A stretch of 64,000 nt of DNA from Exilibacterium tricleocarpae (GTDB taxonomy: Bacteria; Pseudomonadota; Gammaproteobacteria; Pseudomonadales; Cellvibrionaceae). Each line of letters starts with the position of its first letter. Positions within the stretch are counted from its first letter, which is position 1. Shown here one piece after another: positions 16,801 to 31,800 of the stretch. Both the position numbers and the translations under genes were made by a program. Below the pieces are notes generated by a model. It searched no databases, was not told the DNA's origin, and saw nothing but the letters and a program-made list of their open reading frames with translations. The stretch spans positions 62,001 to 126,000 of the forward strand of contig NZ_ML660104.1 in the NCBI RefSeq assembly GCF_007004655.1. Direction: 5' to 3'.

Positions 16801-19800
16801 ACCAGAGCAATAAACTGTTGGTGGTGGAAGACCCCAACGGTATAAAAACCGTTTTTCAATACGATACCCGCGACAATAGGACTGCCGTTATTATCGGCGC
16901 TGATGTGACCGTCACTGAACCACCGCCGCCCCCCGAACCGACCCAGGTTATCCTCAGCTACGACGATTTCGAGAGCGGCCTCGGCAACTATGTCGACGGC
17001 GGTGGTGATATGCAACTGTACACCGGCGGCACCTTTGCGCACCAGGGCAACAACGCGGCCAATATACAGGATAACAGTGGTGTCGCCTCCTCGTTCTTCC
17101 ACGCCGGCAGTTACGACATCACCGGCTTTGCCACGCTGGAGATCGATTTCTGGTACCACGCGGTAAGTATGGAGAACAATGAAGATTTCTTTGTGCAGTT
17201 GTGGGACGGCAGCACCTGGCAGACAGTAGCCACTTTTGCCCGCGGCAGAGACTTCGAAAACAATGAGTTCAAGCATGCGCTCGTTACTGTCTCCAGTGAT
17301 GACTATAACTTTGCCGCTGATGCGCGGGTCCGCTTTATGGCCGATGCCAGCAGCAACGGCGACGACGTATACATCGATGAAATCGAGGTGCGGGCCATTA
17401 CCGGCAGTGCACCCAATCCCGGTAAAGAGATCACCATCAATAATGTCGATGAGGCACAGATTACCCGCTATATCTACGATCAGTTCAACCAGGTTATCGC
17501 CCAGGTAGACGGCGTCGGTAATGCCTTGGCTGAGAGTGACGCTACCCTTTATCAAGATCTGCGCCAGGAGCTGGGATTTGCCGCCCTGGTGGCGGACCTG
17601 GCCCCCGCCGACCAGCAGGCGCTGCGCGATCTCTACACCCAGCGGTTTAGCTACGATCGGGTCGGCAACCAGATTGCTGCGACAGACAATCTCGGGCGCA
17701 CCATCGCTTTTCAGTTTGACGCCCTAAACCGGATTGTCCAGCAGACAGACGCCCTCGGCGGGCAAGCGCAAATACGCTACGACGGCAACGGCAACCGGGT
17801 GGCACAGATTGACGAAGAGGGGCGCGTAACGACCTGGGCCTATGACAGTGTCGATGAGGTTGTCAGTATTACCGATCCCCTGGGCGTGGTAACTGCGCGA
17901 ACCTATGACGATTTTCGCAATTTAACCGCGGAAACCCGAGCATTCGGCACTGTCGAGGATCGCACCAACACCTTCGAATACGATTTGAACAACAGGGTGA
18001 TCGCCCAGACCGACCCCTTGGCTCACCGCCAAAGCTTTGAATACGATGCCGTGGGTAACCGTGTGCGCGCTGTTGACGGCCGGGGCAATTCTACCCAGTT
18101 TCTCTACGACGCCCTGAACCGCAATATCAAGATTATCGATCCGCTCAGTTTCGAGACCACATTTGAATACGATGGTGTGGGCAATAGAATCACTTCGGTT
18201 GACAGGCGCGGCGGCATCACACGGTTTAGCTACGACCCGGGCAACCGCCAGATTGAGGCCACCGATGCCGAGGGCCGCGTCGTTACATTCAGTTACGACC
18301 AGCGCGGAAATCGTATCGAGCAGCGTACCGCCGCGGGCACGGCAGATGAAGCAATCACGATTTTTGAATACGACGCTGAAAATAATTTGCGTCGTGTTAT
18401 CGACGCCGAGGGCGGCATTACCGAGGCCGATTATGATCGGGTATACAACACGGTTGTCAGCACGGATGCCAATGGCAATGCCACCACCACCGAGTTTGAC
18501 GCCCTGAATCGCACGATCCGCATTACCGATGCGGAAAACCAGACCATTCAATTTGTCTATGACGCGGTCGGCAACCGCCTGCAGGAAACCGACCCCCTGG
18601 GGCGCATCACGGAACTTGTCTACGATGCCAATGACAGGCTTATTCGCCGCATCGCTGCAGATAGTGTGGAGACGCACTTTGCCTACGACGAGGTGGGCAA
18701 TCAGATTTCTATAACCCGGGCTGCCAATACCGCCGATGCAGTGACCGAAATCTTTCTCTATGACCTGGATGACCGCCTCATCAGTCAAACGGACGGTGCG
18801 GGAAATATCACCACCTTCCTTTACGACGAAAACGACAACCAGACACGGGTCACTGACCCCAATGGCAACACCACCCTGTTTACCCATGATGCCAACAACC
18901 AGGTAACACTTATCGAGGACCCGGAAGGTAACCTGGTGCAGTTGGCCTACGACGGCAACGGCAACCGTATTCAGGTCATCGACGGCCGCGGCAACGCCAC
19001 TACCACCTACTACAATGCCAACGATGAAATCAGTTTGTCCGTCGACGCCGAGGGCTATGCCCGTTCCTTTGCCTACGACAATAACGGCAATGTGATCCGC
19101 GAGACTTTGCATATGACAGCGCTCGCGCTGCCGTTGGACCCGGCGCTTGAACCGTCGCCGCCGCTCAGTGCCAATGATCAGACGGTCACACTCGAGTATG
19201 ATCGCCTGAACCGTATCACCGCCCGTATCGACGCTGAAGGCTTTCGCACGGAGTTTGCTTACGACGCGATAGGCAATCGGTTGGAGTTGCGCCAGTTCCG
19301 TGATCTGGCCGGCACCGATATTGCTGTCACCCGCACCTACTTTGACGATGTCAACCGCCGCATAGCCGAGACCAGCGCCGAAGGTTACCTGAGCGAGTTT
19401 GGCTACGATGCCGTCGGTAACCTTATTCGCCGGGTTACCTACGAGCAGCGTGTCGCCGCGCCCGGCAGCGCGACACCGACGCCGCAGCCCGGCGATAGCG
19501 GGCGCGAGGAAGCGTTTATGTTCGACGCGGTGAACCGACAGGTGCGCAGCGTCAGTGCTTTAGGTGTGAATACAGATTTCGAGTACGACAAGCGGGGCAA
19601 TCGCACAGCCGTTATTGATGCTGCGGATACCCTCGATCAGCGGCGCACGGAATTTGCCTACGACGGCGCCGATCGACTGACCGACACTATCGACGCCCTG
19701 GGCACGGTCACCCGTTTGATACTCGATGGCAACGGTAATGTTATTGAACGTCGCGATGCTTTCGGCACAGGGCAGGAGCGTCTCACGGCTTTCGCTTACG

Positions 19801-22800
19801 ACGGTAACAACAGGCTTATCAGCCAGACCAATGCCATCGGTGTTACCACGTTAATGGTCTACGACGGCAACGGCAACCAGGTCGCCATGACACGGGCGAG
19901 CGGTCTGCCTGAGGCGCGCACTGAAACCCGCGAATACGATAAAAACAATCGCCAGATTGCCACAGTAAATGGAGAGGGGGAGCGCGACGAGAGCGAATAT
20001 GACGGTGCCGGCAATCGCATCCGCCTGATCCAGGCGCCCGGCCTTGCCGAACAACGAGTTACCGTCTTTGAATACGATCGGGACAATCGCCAGACAGCGC
20101 AGGTTGACGCCGAAGGTGTGCGCAGTGAATTTCGCTACGATGGGGCCGGCAATCAAATCGAGCTGATCGAAGCTGTTGGTGTGCCGAGTGAAGAGCGCCG
20201 TTTTCTCAGGGCTTACGATTTGGATAACCGCCTGGTGCAGGCCACCGACCCCCTGGGCGGTATCAAGGCGTTTGAATACGATGTGTTGGGCAGCCAAATC
20301 CGGGTGGTGGACGAGAACGGCGGCGTACAGATCAATGCATTCGACGCTATTGGCCGCCTGCTCAGCAGTCGCAGTGCCGGTGGTATCTTGACGGAAAACG
20401 CCTATGATCTGCGCGATAACCTGGTCAGCAGTGCGCTGTCGTTTGTCGATGGCAGCGATCTGCGGGTAACCGTGTTCGACTACGACTTGCTGGATCGCCA
20501 GATCACCGTCACCGATGCCAACGGTTACAGCACTGAAATCGCCTACGACGTTTTTGACAATCAGATTCAGGTAACCAGTGGTTTGTACCTGCTATCGGCC
20601 GCCGATCCGGATTACGAGGCAGCCAGGGCCGCCCTGGCGTTTCCGCAGACCACGGTCTCCCAGTACGATGCGGTCGACCGCCTGGTGAAGTTCACTGATG
20701 CCAGAGGTACGGAAACTGTTTTTGGCTACGACGCCGTGGGCAATCGAACCAGCGTGATCGACGGGGCCAATGTCAGCGGTGACCGGCTGAGTCGTTTTTC
20801 CTTTGATCTGGCCAACCGCCTGATCGAGTCCGTAAATCCCGAAGGCGGTATTACGCGCAATCAATACGATGCCCTGGGCCAACTGGTGCAAAAGTCGGTG
20901 TTACAAAGTGACGACGGCCTCGGTAATCAGGTCTGGATCGACACGGGTTTTGGCTACGATAACAATGGCCGCGTCGTAGAGCGCGTTGACGGCGAGGGCA
21001 ATCGTGCTGAATACGAGTACGATGCCGTAGGGAACCAACTGCTGGTGCGGTCGGCGGCGGGCACTGCCGACCAGCGTACAACACGGTTTGAGTACGACCT
21101 GAACAACCGCATCACCGCTGAGATCGATGGCGAGGGCAATCGCACTGAGTTCGCCTACGATACGCTTGGCAACCGGATTCGGGTAACCGACCCTCGCGGT
21201 TCGATCACCCGGTTTTACTTTGATGCGGACAGCCGGCTGGTCAGCCGGCTCAACGCCGGCGGCTATGTGGTTGAATCCGAGTATGACTCGGCCGGTAACC
21301 GTTTGTTGCAAAGGGAGTTTTTCGGCGTTTTTAGCGGTGTTGCCGATGATTTCGTGCCGCCGCAGCCACCCACTTCACCACAGGACAGGGAAACCCGGTT
21401 TACCTATGACGGCAACGGGCAGCTGGCGACACGGATCGAGGCCGATGGCGCTGTTTACCAGTTCAGTTACGACGGTGTCGGCAACCTGGCGAAGGAGACC
21501 GATTCGCTCGGTCGAGAGACTCTGTTTGCCTATAACCTGACTAACCAGCTTACCGTACTTACGGCGGCCGATGGGGTTGAAACGCACTATGGCTATGACC
21601 TGGTAGGTAATAGAACCACTATCATTCGCGCGGCCAATACCGCGGCGGCGGCCGTTGAGACCTTTGATTATGACCTCAATAACCGCCTGGTTCGGGAGGT
21701 GGATGGACTCGGCAATACGCGCAGGACCCTGGCTTATGACAAGGCAGACAACCAGCTGGCGGAGACCGACGGTAATGGCAACAGCACGGTGTTTGCTTAC
21801 GACCTCAACAACCGCCTGGTCGCCTTCAGTGACGCCGAGGGCGGCACAATCACCTATGGCTACGATGGGGTTGGCAACCGCACCGAGATTACCGATCGTA
21901 ACGGCAACCCCGAGGTCAAGTTTTACAACGATAACAACCAGGTGACTTTCGCGATTGACCGCGCGGGTTATGTCACTGCGTTTGACTACGACGCCAACGG
22001 CAATATCGTCACTCAGACATTATATATGCAACCGCTGCCGTTGCCGATCGACCCGTCAGTGGCGCCGGTGCCGGTGATCGGTGGCAGCGACCAGGTTACG
22101 CGTTTTGAATACGACCTGTTAAATCGGGTGACGGTCCGTATCGATGCGGAGGGCTTTCGTACAGAATTTGTCTATGATGCCGCCGGCAATAAACTGCAAA
22201 CTCGGCAGTACCGGGATCTGGCCGGGACGGATATAGCCGTAGGTTACAGTTACTTCGATGCGGTGAACCGGGAAATCGCCCGCCTCAGTGCCGAGGGTTA
22301 TCTAACGCAGTTTAGCTATGACAGCGAGGGTAACCGTTTGAGTATTGCGGTGTTTGATGAACCTGTCGCTGTGCCCGCTACCGGTCTGCCCGCACCGGTG
22401 TCCGGCGATGCCGGACGCCTCGAGCAGTTCAGTTACGACGCGGTGGATCGCCTGGTGCGCAGCACTACGGCCGCCGGGGTAAACACCGACTTCGAGTACG
22501 ATGCCAGGAGCAATCGCACGGCAACCATAGAGGCGGTCGGGACGGACGACCAGCGCCGCTCAGAATTTGTGTTTGATCTGGCCGACCGTCTGACCGATTC
22601 GGTCGATGCCCTGGGCTCGGTTGTTCATTTCACGCTCGACGGCAACGGCAACGTGCTTGAACGACGCGAGGCGTTTGGAACGCCGCAGGAGCGGTTGACG
22701 GCCTTTGTCTACGATGGCAACAATCGGGTCGTCAGCGAAACCGATGCGATCGGTACGGTTTCCACGTTTGCCTATGATGCCAACGGCAATGTTGTCAGTG

Positions 22801-25800
22801 CGACCAAGGCTGCGGGGCTTGCCGAACAGCGCATTGAACTGTTCGAGTACGACCGTAACAACCGCCGCACAGCCGAAGTCAACGGCGAGGGTGAACGCAC
22901 GGAGTCGGCCTATGACGGCGCCGGCAATCGCATTGGCCTGACCCTTGCCCCGGGGCTTGCCGAACAGCGTATCAACACCTTCGAATTCGATCGTGACAAC
23001 CGTCTGGTTGCCGCAGTTGACGGCGAAGGTGTGCGCGTTGAGTATCGCTACGATGGTGTTGGCAACAAAGTGGAGACCATTCAGGCGGTCGGCATTGCCG
23101 GCGAGCAGCGCCACACATTCTATGCGTATGACCTCGACAATCGCCTGGTTCAGGTCACGGACCCGCTGGGAGGGGTGACCCAATATACCTACGATGTTCT
23201 CGGCAACCAGACACAGATTATTGATACCAGGGGCGGTTTGCAGACCAATGTGTTTGACGCTTTGGGAAGACTAGTCTCGAGTTTGTCAGCCGGCGACATA
23301 CTGACGACCAACAGCTACGACCTGCGCGGTAATATCCTCAGTACCACCCAGTCTTTCGGCGACGGCAGCGATGCCCGCACCAGCCACTACCGTTATGACT
23401 TGCTCGATCGTCAAACGGTGATTACCGACCCGGAGGGCTTTAGCACTCTTATCGATTACGATGCTTTCGGCAACCAGACGCGGGTGGATCACGGGCTTTA
23501 CCTGCCGCAACCCGGCGATGCGGATTATAGTGCCGACAAAGCGGCGCGGGCCTTCCCGCAAGTCAACCGGTTTGCTTTCGATGCCGCCGACCGACTGCTG
23601 AGCGTCACTGATGGCGAAGGTAATATCACCACCTACGCCTACGACGCCGTCGGCAATCGAATCCGTCTGACAGAGGCGGCCAATACCGAGCCGCGCATCA
23701 CCACCTTCAGCTATGATCTCGCCAACCGATTGCTGGAAACCCGGTCCCCCGAGGGCGGGATAAGCCGCAACAGTTACGATGCGGCGGGCAACCGCACGGC
23801 AGAGGCGCTGCTGCAAAGCGATGACGGTCTGACACAAGTGTGGATAAACCGCACCTTCGAGTATGACGCCAACGGCCGTTTGGCGGCGGCTACAGACCCT
23901 TACGGCGTGCGCACCGAATATGCCTATGACGCCGCCGGTAATCAAACATTGATGAGAGCTGCGGCAGGCACTGGCGATGAACGCATCACGCGTATGGAAT
24001 ACGATCTGAATAATCGTTTGCGTGCGGAGATTGACGCCGAGGAAAACCGCACTGAATTTGAATACGATGCCGCGGGCAATCGCATCAAAGTCACCGATGC
24101 CGAAGGCCGGGTCGCGCGGTTTTATTTTGACGGCAGCAACAACCTGGTCGGAATATTGGACGCCGAGAGTTACGTTAACCACTTTGGCTATGACGCTGCC
24201 GGCAATCGGGTGAACGAAACCATTTTTATGACGCGGTTTGTCGGTCCGGTTGACGACTTTGTGGCGCCAGCGCCACCTACGGCTGCCGGCGATCGCACCT
24301 TTACCTCGACTTTCGATGGCAAGGGGCAAGTGATTGAGCGTATCGAGGCCGATGGCAGCACTACCGGCTTCGAGTACGATGCGGCGGGTAACCTGTTGCG
24401 GGAGGTGAAGTTCTCCAACACCGATGCCCCCCGAGAGTTGCTCTATAGCTATGACCTGAATAACCGCCTCGCCACCTTCATCGATGTCGACGGTACTGTC
24501 ACGGCTTTTGGCTACGACGGCGCTAACAACAGAGTCAGTGAAACCATCACCAACAGCAGCGATCCCAACGCTGTGCGCCTTACGGTTTTTGAATACGATC
24601 TGAATAATCGTTTGGTGCGGGAGGTGTTCGATCCCGCGGGTTTGAATCTCGTGCAAACCACCGACTATGATCTGGTCGGCAACGCAGTGGTCAACACCAA
24701 CCCGAATGGCGACGCAACCCTGACTGAGTACGACCTGAACAACAGGGCCGTTCGCCAGATCGATGCTCTCGGCAACGATACCCTTTTCGCTTACGATGCC
24801 GTCGGCAACCAGGTGTCACTGACCGACGCCAACGGCCAGGTTACGGATTTTGTGTACGACGGGAATAACCGGGTGATTCAGCAGATTGCCCCCGCCATTG
24901 TGAAGTACACCATAGACGGCGGTTCTGAGAACCTGCGCCCGGCCATTACCCGGGTCTACGACGCGGTCGGCAACGAGGTGCAGGTCACCGACGCCGAGGG
25001 CTTTGTCTCTACCCGCTACTTCGACAGCAATGATCGGATCGTCGCCGAGATCAATGGTGACGGCGTGTTGAGGGAGTTTAGCTACAATGCGGCCGGAGAG
25101 ATAACCGGCGAAACGCTCTATATGACCAGGCTGGCCGGCGCCGCACCCGATCCGCAGACGCGTCCGGCGCCGCCGGCGGGCGAGTCCCGCAGCACTGCCC
25201 GGGAATATGATTTAAACGGCAGGTTGACCCGTATTTTGCTGCCGGCGGTTGAGGTCACCACCCTGACCGGCACCGACACCGACAGCCCCACTGCCGTGAC
25301 CGCAACCGTGCAACCGGAAGAGCGCTTTAGCTATGACGCGTTCGGCAACCAGGTCGAGGCGTTCGATCGCAACGGCAACCGCACGCTGGCCTACTATGAC
25401 GTCAAAGATCGCCTGGTGGCGCAGGTCGACGCCGAGGGGTACCTGACCGAATTTGATTACGACGCCCAGGACAATGTCGTCGAACAACGGATATACACGC
25501 AGCCTTTGGATACGGCTGCGCTGGGCCCCGACAACCGGCCGGCTCCCCCGGGTGGTGAGGTCTACCAGACCAACCGCTCCTATGATACGGCCAGCCGTCT
25601 GATCGGGGAGTTGTCGCCGTCGGTGGAGGTTTTCGACCCGGCGACGCTGACCACCACCGAGGAACGGGTACTGACGCAGTTTACCTACGACGGCGTCGGC
25701 AACCAGTTGTCGCGGACACTGGCGGCGGGATCGGCCCAGGCGTTTACAGAATATACCTACTACGATGCACTCAACCGCCAGGTCGCTATTATCGACGGCA

Positions 25801-28800
25801 ATCGTGTAGTCAACCTGTTCGGTTACGATGCCAACGGCAACCAGACGCTGGCCAAGCGACTGTTTAACCCGGTGGCGGCCGGTGTCGACCTGGCGACACT
25901 TTCCGGCAGCACCAACTTTAACGTCCTGGTCGGTAACAACAGCAACGATCAACAACTCAACCGACTTTACGATGCTTTGAACCGCTTGTCTTCGGAAACG
26001 GAGTTGATGGGACCCGGCAGTGGCGACGACCTGGTGCAACAGTTCGGCTATGATGCCAACGGCAATCGCACGCGGGCGGTCGATGCCGACGGCTTTGTCC
26101 AGCAGTTCAGCTACGATGGTGTCGGCAACCTGATTAAGTCTGTCAGCCCCGATGCGAGCGGCACCATCTATGATTACGATGCTGCCGGCAACCAGATATT
26201 TGCGTTTACCGGTCAACTCGACAGTATTCCGGCGCCGGCGCTGGATACCCGTGTCACCCTGGGCGAGGCGCTGACAGTGGGCTGGGAGCTGCCGGTCGAT
26301 GCCAGAGTACAGTCTTACGTTGTCTACGACACCGTCAGCCATATCGATCTCGACAGCTACGCCAACCAGACCCCGGTGCTCGGCACCTGGTTCAGTACCA
26401 GCGGTTCGGCGGCCATAGCCACCGACGGCCTGAATCCCGGCGACAGTGTTTTCTTTCGTGTCGTCACCCAGGATGCGGCCGGCAGCCTGACCTGGACGGC
26501 GGAACAACGGGTGACTATCGCGCCGCGTATTACCGATGTGGCGGTGACTCAAACCGGGCCCGACGCCCTGGATATCGACGTCCGGTTTGACGCCGCTGTG
26601 GCGGCGCCGACACTGTTTTTCGGTATGAGCGGCAGCACCGACACGCCGGTTGCTCTGGTGGATCTGGGTGGCGGTAACTTCCGCGCTTCCCTGAACGGGG
26701 TCACCAACCCGCAGGAGTTGTTTTATCGCATCAGTTGGGAAGACGGCTCGGGCGCCGCGTTTGTCAGTGAGGAGTTGCCTTTCGAAGCGTTGGGCGATCA
26801 TGTGGGGATCAGTTCCACCCTCAGTGAAACTGCCGTGGTATCGGGTCCGGATACGTTTTATCAGGTGAATGTCGACACGGTGGTGCCGGCGGGCACGGCG
26901 GCGGGGCTGCTCGGCCTGGCGGCAACCTGGCGCGGCATCGACGATCCCGCGATCAGTGGCAGCGCCAGTGTTGAAGGCGTTGACAGCGGGCTCGGCTTTT
27001 CCACGTTTGGCCTGGTGCTGGGCAGCGAAAGCCCGCTGCCGGCGGGTAGCTATACCGTTACCCTGCGCGCTGTCGGCGAAACTGAGGATTTGATATTAGA
27101 TACTTTTGAGGTGACGGTCGGCAGCGGGTTGGTGACCGGTATCGAACGCAGTGCCAGTTGGACCGTGCCCGCCGGCGTCGATGATGCCCAAGTGGTGATT
27201 GTCGACGGTGTCAGGGTGGCGGCAAGTCGCGAGGGCGAGCGCCTGGTTGCCGCCCTCGACCTGCCGACGGCGGGAGCGACGCTCGGCTACAGCGCTTTCT
27301 ACGGCACTGCAGTGGCCGAGAGCCACACCACCTCTGTCACCTCGACGGAGATCACCGAGACCGATGAAAGCACCACCCCGCCGACGGTGACCACACTGGG
27401 ATTTGATCTGGCGATTGCCGCCGAACTGGCAGCGGCTGAGGCCGCCGCTGTCAACGGCGATCTGCGCCTGGCCTGGCGTGCCGCCGGCAGTGGTACCGAG
27501 TTTGCCAACCAGGAGGTCATGGTCGCCGCCGGTTCTACTTACACAGCCACCTTGCCGCTGTTGGAGGCCGGTGCCTACGATCTCAAAATCTTTTATCTCG
27601 ACAACAACGGCAATGAGGTCATCGTCGACTGGTTGCGCGCCGATACCGCCGTTGCCGACATCACGGTGGAGGGCAATTCTGTTGTCATAACCGCCAGCGA
27701 GACCGCGGGTGAAATTACCTTGGCGGCCGATGATACCATTGTCGTCGATCCCGGCCTCTACAGTGGGCCGGTTTCCGGTGCGTTGAACAACCTGGTGCTG
27801 GCGCCGGTGGCGACCGGTAACCTCGGCGACAGTATCGCCGTCGATGGTCGCAATGCCGGTTACTTTACCGAAAACCGCTACGATGCGCTCAATAACCGTA
27901 TTGCCACCAATGCCGAAAACGGCGTTTGGCGAGAGCTGGGTGTCGACGCCAACGGCAATGTGGTCGCGACTTACAGTTTTGGTGAGGAGGGGGCGGCTAA
28001 TGCTATCGCAACCTTTACCGCCTTTGACGGCCGCAACCGCGAGGTCGCCAGGTTTGCCGCGCCCGCACAGGTCGACGGGCAGGTTGCGCCGCAGCGCGCC
28101 GTCACCCGTTTTGTGTACGACGTGCAGGATCGGGTGGTGGCGGAGATCGATCCCCGGGGCGGCACCACCTCCCGCACCTGGAATGCGTTGGGCAGCCAAC
28201 TGACCGAGACCGATCAACTGTTTAACACCACCACCTTTCGCTACGACCGGCTCGGACGCAACACCGCGGAAATCGACGCACTGGGTAATACCCAATACAA
28301 GTTCTACGATACCGTGGGCAATCAAATACAAGTAATCGACGGCGAGGGAAATTCCACCGCCTTTGCCTACGATGTCTTCGGCCGCCGCACGGCCGTTACC
28401 AATGCTTTGAATCAAACCGTTACCATGGCGTACGATCAACGGGACCGCTTGGTAGCCGCGACCGACGGTCTCGGGCAGACGACCACATACGCGTACGACG
28501 GTCGCGACAATCGAACGGTAACCATAGACGCCAATAACCACCGCACGGAACAGGTTTGGGACGGTCTCGGGCGGGTGGTAGATACGATCACTTTCCAAAA
28601 CGGCCAGACTGTGCGCGATAGCAGCCAGTATGACGCCTACGGCAACGAGGTGGCCACTATAGATGCCGAGGGCCGCATCACCAGCAATATTTACGGCGCC
28701 TTCGGCCGCCTGTTGCAGAGAGTCGACCCGGCCGGCCGCGTCACTTTCTTCGAGTACGATCAGCAGGGCCGCCTTATTCGGGAGTGGAACCCCTCGAGCG

Positions 28801-31800
28801 GCAAGGATATCAGGAGGAGCTACGACGATGCCGGCCGCCAGTTGACCGTGAACGACCTGGGCACCGGTGTCAGCACCGCCTACCGCTACGATGTGGCCGG
28901 CAATCGGCTCAACGAAGTGGTAACCACCCCCGGCAATGCCCACAATCGCAACGTGACCCACGCCTACGACGCCGTCGGCCAGATGGTGCGCTGGGCCGAC
29001 AGCGTCACCGGTATGCAAACCAATTACGAATGGGATGGCGCCGGCAACCTGCACCGGGCGTTTACCGACCCCGGTTACGACCCGGATGGCGAAGGGCTCG
29101 GTGCCGGGACTCTCTTCGTCGACCATGTCTACAGCTATGACGGCAATAACCGCGTTACCCAAATGACCCAGCGCGGTGAGCTCGACATGCAGTACAGCTA
29201 CGACGCCGCCGGCAACCGGATCATGGTCAACAGCCGGGGTGTGCTTACCGACTACTTCTACGATGCCAATGGCCGGGTGATCCGCGCCGAAAGCGGCGGC
29301 AACACCAGTGCCGACTGGCAGTATGACAATGTCGGCAATGTCACCCGGTTTCGCACTTTTGACAGTAACGGCTCGGTCGATAAGGTCATTACCAAACAGT
29401 ACTTTGAAAACAACCGCAATTTCTTCACCAATGACGACGGCCAGCAGACTACGCTGACGCTGGATAAAAGCGGCCGGGTTACCCGCACCAAACTGGTCGA
29501 TGACGGCGATACCTTTTATTTCGACCACTTTTACAACGCTGCAGGTTTGGAGACTCGCATCAATGCCCGCGGCAAGGACGTGGGTGGCCGTACGACAAAC
29601 CGCTACGATGAAAACGATAACCTGGTGGAGACCGATAAAGGTGAGGGTGACAACCAGGATAGTAACGAGATTTTGCACTTCGTCTACAACACCGACAATC
29701 AAATTCTTTTTCGCTCCAACGAGACCGGCAAAGACAATGTGGTTCTCGATACGGAATTTGCCTACGCCAACGGCAACCCGGTGGGGCAGACCGGCCAGAC
29801 TGAAGATGCCGCCAGCGAAACCCTGCTGGATACGGGGCGCTACAATCTTGTGCAGCCGTTGGGCGAGGATTTCCCGGATACCACCGTTACCTCGGTAACC
29901 GCAGCCGCGGGTGATACCCTGCAGTCCATTGCGGCGGTAGTCTACGGCAACCCGAGTCTCTGGTTTGTGCTGGCCGAAGCCAACGGCATCCAGCCGGGGG
30001 AGGCGCTGCGTGAGGGACAGCGGCTGGTGATCCCCAACACGGTGGAGACCGGGCGCCTGACGGCAGATACCCACGTCGTCTATGACGAGGGCGAAATTAT
30101 CGGCTCCACCCTGCCGAACCTGAAATCGGACCCGCAGGACGGCGGCTGCGGCGGCTTCCTGGCCATTATCATCATCGTCGTGATTGCCGTGGTTGCCATC
30201 ATTGCGACGGCCGGTCTGGCGACGGCCTTTTTGGGCGGCGCCGCCGCGGCTGCCTCGGCGTCCCTCGGCGCGCAGGTTGCGGCTTTTGCCCTGGCCGGGG
30301 CGATTGTCGGGGCGGCTGCGTCGATAGTGCAGCAGGGGCTTTTTATCGCCCTCAATTACCAGGATGAATTTAGCTGGCGCTCGGTTGCCGCGGGCGCTGT
30401 CAGCGGTGCCCTGTCGGGGGCGGCCCAGGGGGTCGCCTTTGCGCAGAGCGTCGGTGCGATCGCCAACCTCCGCTTTGCCAAAGCTGCCGCATCGGCGCTG
30501 AAGGTGGCATCGGCGGCCAGTAAGCAACTTATCGAAAACGGTAAGATCACCTCCTGGACCAGTTTGGCGACCGCCGCTCTGGGCTCGACCAACAGCGGCG
30601 TCAATGTCGACGGCGCCACTATTGAACTGGCGGGTTTTGTCAGCGATGAAGCCCTGAGTTTTATCACGCCTTGGGTCGAGCTTACCGAGTCGGCGCTTCG
30701 CAATAACGGCGAGCTGAGTGCCACCGACTGGACCAATGCCATCAGCAGCACGCTCAGCGCCGCCTATGCCGCCGACGGTAAATCCTTTGGCGGTGACACA
30801 GTCTTTGCGAGGCTGGGTCTGGCAGATACGCAGAGCCTGATCAACCTGGCGGCCGGTGGCGCCCTGGCATCGTTCGACAAGGATGCGGGTATCGACTATA
30901 TCGCCAATGCCATCGGCAATGAGGTGGGTTCATTTATCGGCCGGCAGATCGTTGCCGTTACCGGCCAGGCGGAGCTGACGCGGGAAACCCTGGCCAACGC
31001 CCGCCAGCAGAGGGCCGATGCGCGCGCCGCCAGAAACAATACACCGGCGGCCAATGAGCCGATGACGGCGGTGGGTACCGAGGCCGATCCCGATAAATTA
31101 ACAGCGCCGGCGGCGGCCTCCAGCGATGATATTTCACCCCCGCCGGGCAGCCCCGAGGACACCCCGGTGCTGACCACGCTTGAAGATGCCGACGGCGATC
31201 AGGTAACGGACCCCACGTCCATACGGCGCATAGAGCCGGAGGACACTTTCTGGACCATAGCCAAGGGGCAATTCGAGGCCCTGGGGCTGAATCCCACCAA
31301 TGCGGAGATTCAACGCCAGACACAGATTCTGATGCAGTTGAACCCCGATCTCGACGCGCGCAACCTGCCGCCCGGGGAGGAGTTGATTCTTATCGCGCCG
31401 GACTCGGGTATTGACGTGAGCCAGGCGACGGTTGATCGATACGAGACCGATGCCAGCGCCGGCTTGCAGGAGTCTCTCGCCGCCGGGCGGTTGGAGGACA
31501 GTATTGTCAGCCGCCTCGACCCGCTCGGTCTCGGCGGGCTGGATGCCGGCGCCGTAGTGCCTCCGACTGAGGTGGCGCTCACCGAGGAAGAGCTGCTGGA
31601 CCAGGCGTTGCAAAACTTCTTGGCCGAAAAGCAGGCCGAGGTTGATATCTTGACGAGCACGCCACTTGAAGAGCTGAGAGATAATCGCCGCAAAGCGCTT
31701 ATTCTCACCGAAGAAGAACTCCAGGATTTGAGAGCCGATGTGGAGCGGGGTTTCGATGCCGAGGCTGGTAAGGTCGAGATATCGGGAGAATTCTCCCAGG

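Noticed and set aside
14390-29790. Regular short repeats suggesting a CRISPR or VNTR array
   Set aside because: They are degenerate in-frame YD codons with no constant repeat plus unique spacer pattern.
27096-30527. 1143-aa open frame on the minus strand inside the RHS gene, and several other long antisense frames there
   Set aside because: They are by-products of the GC-rich, strongly periodic YD-repeat coding sequence; repeated low-information motifs, no start signals and no family features.
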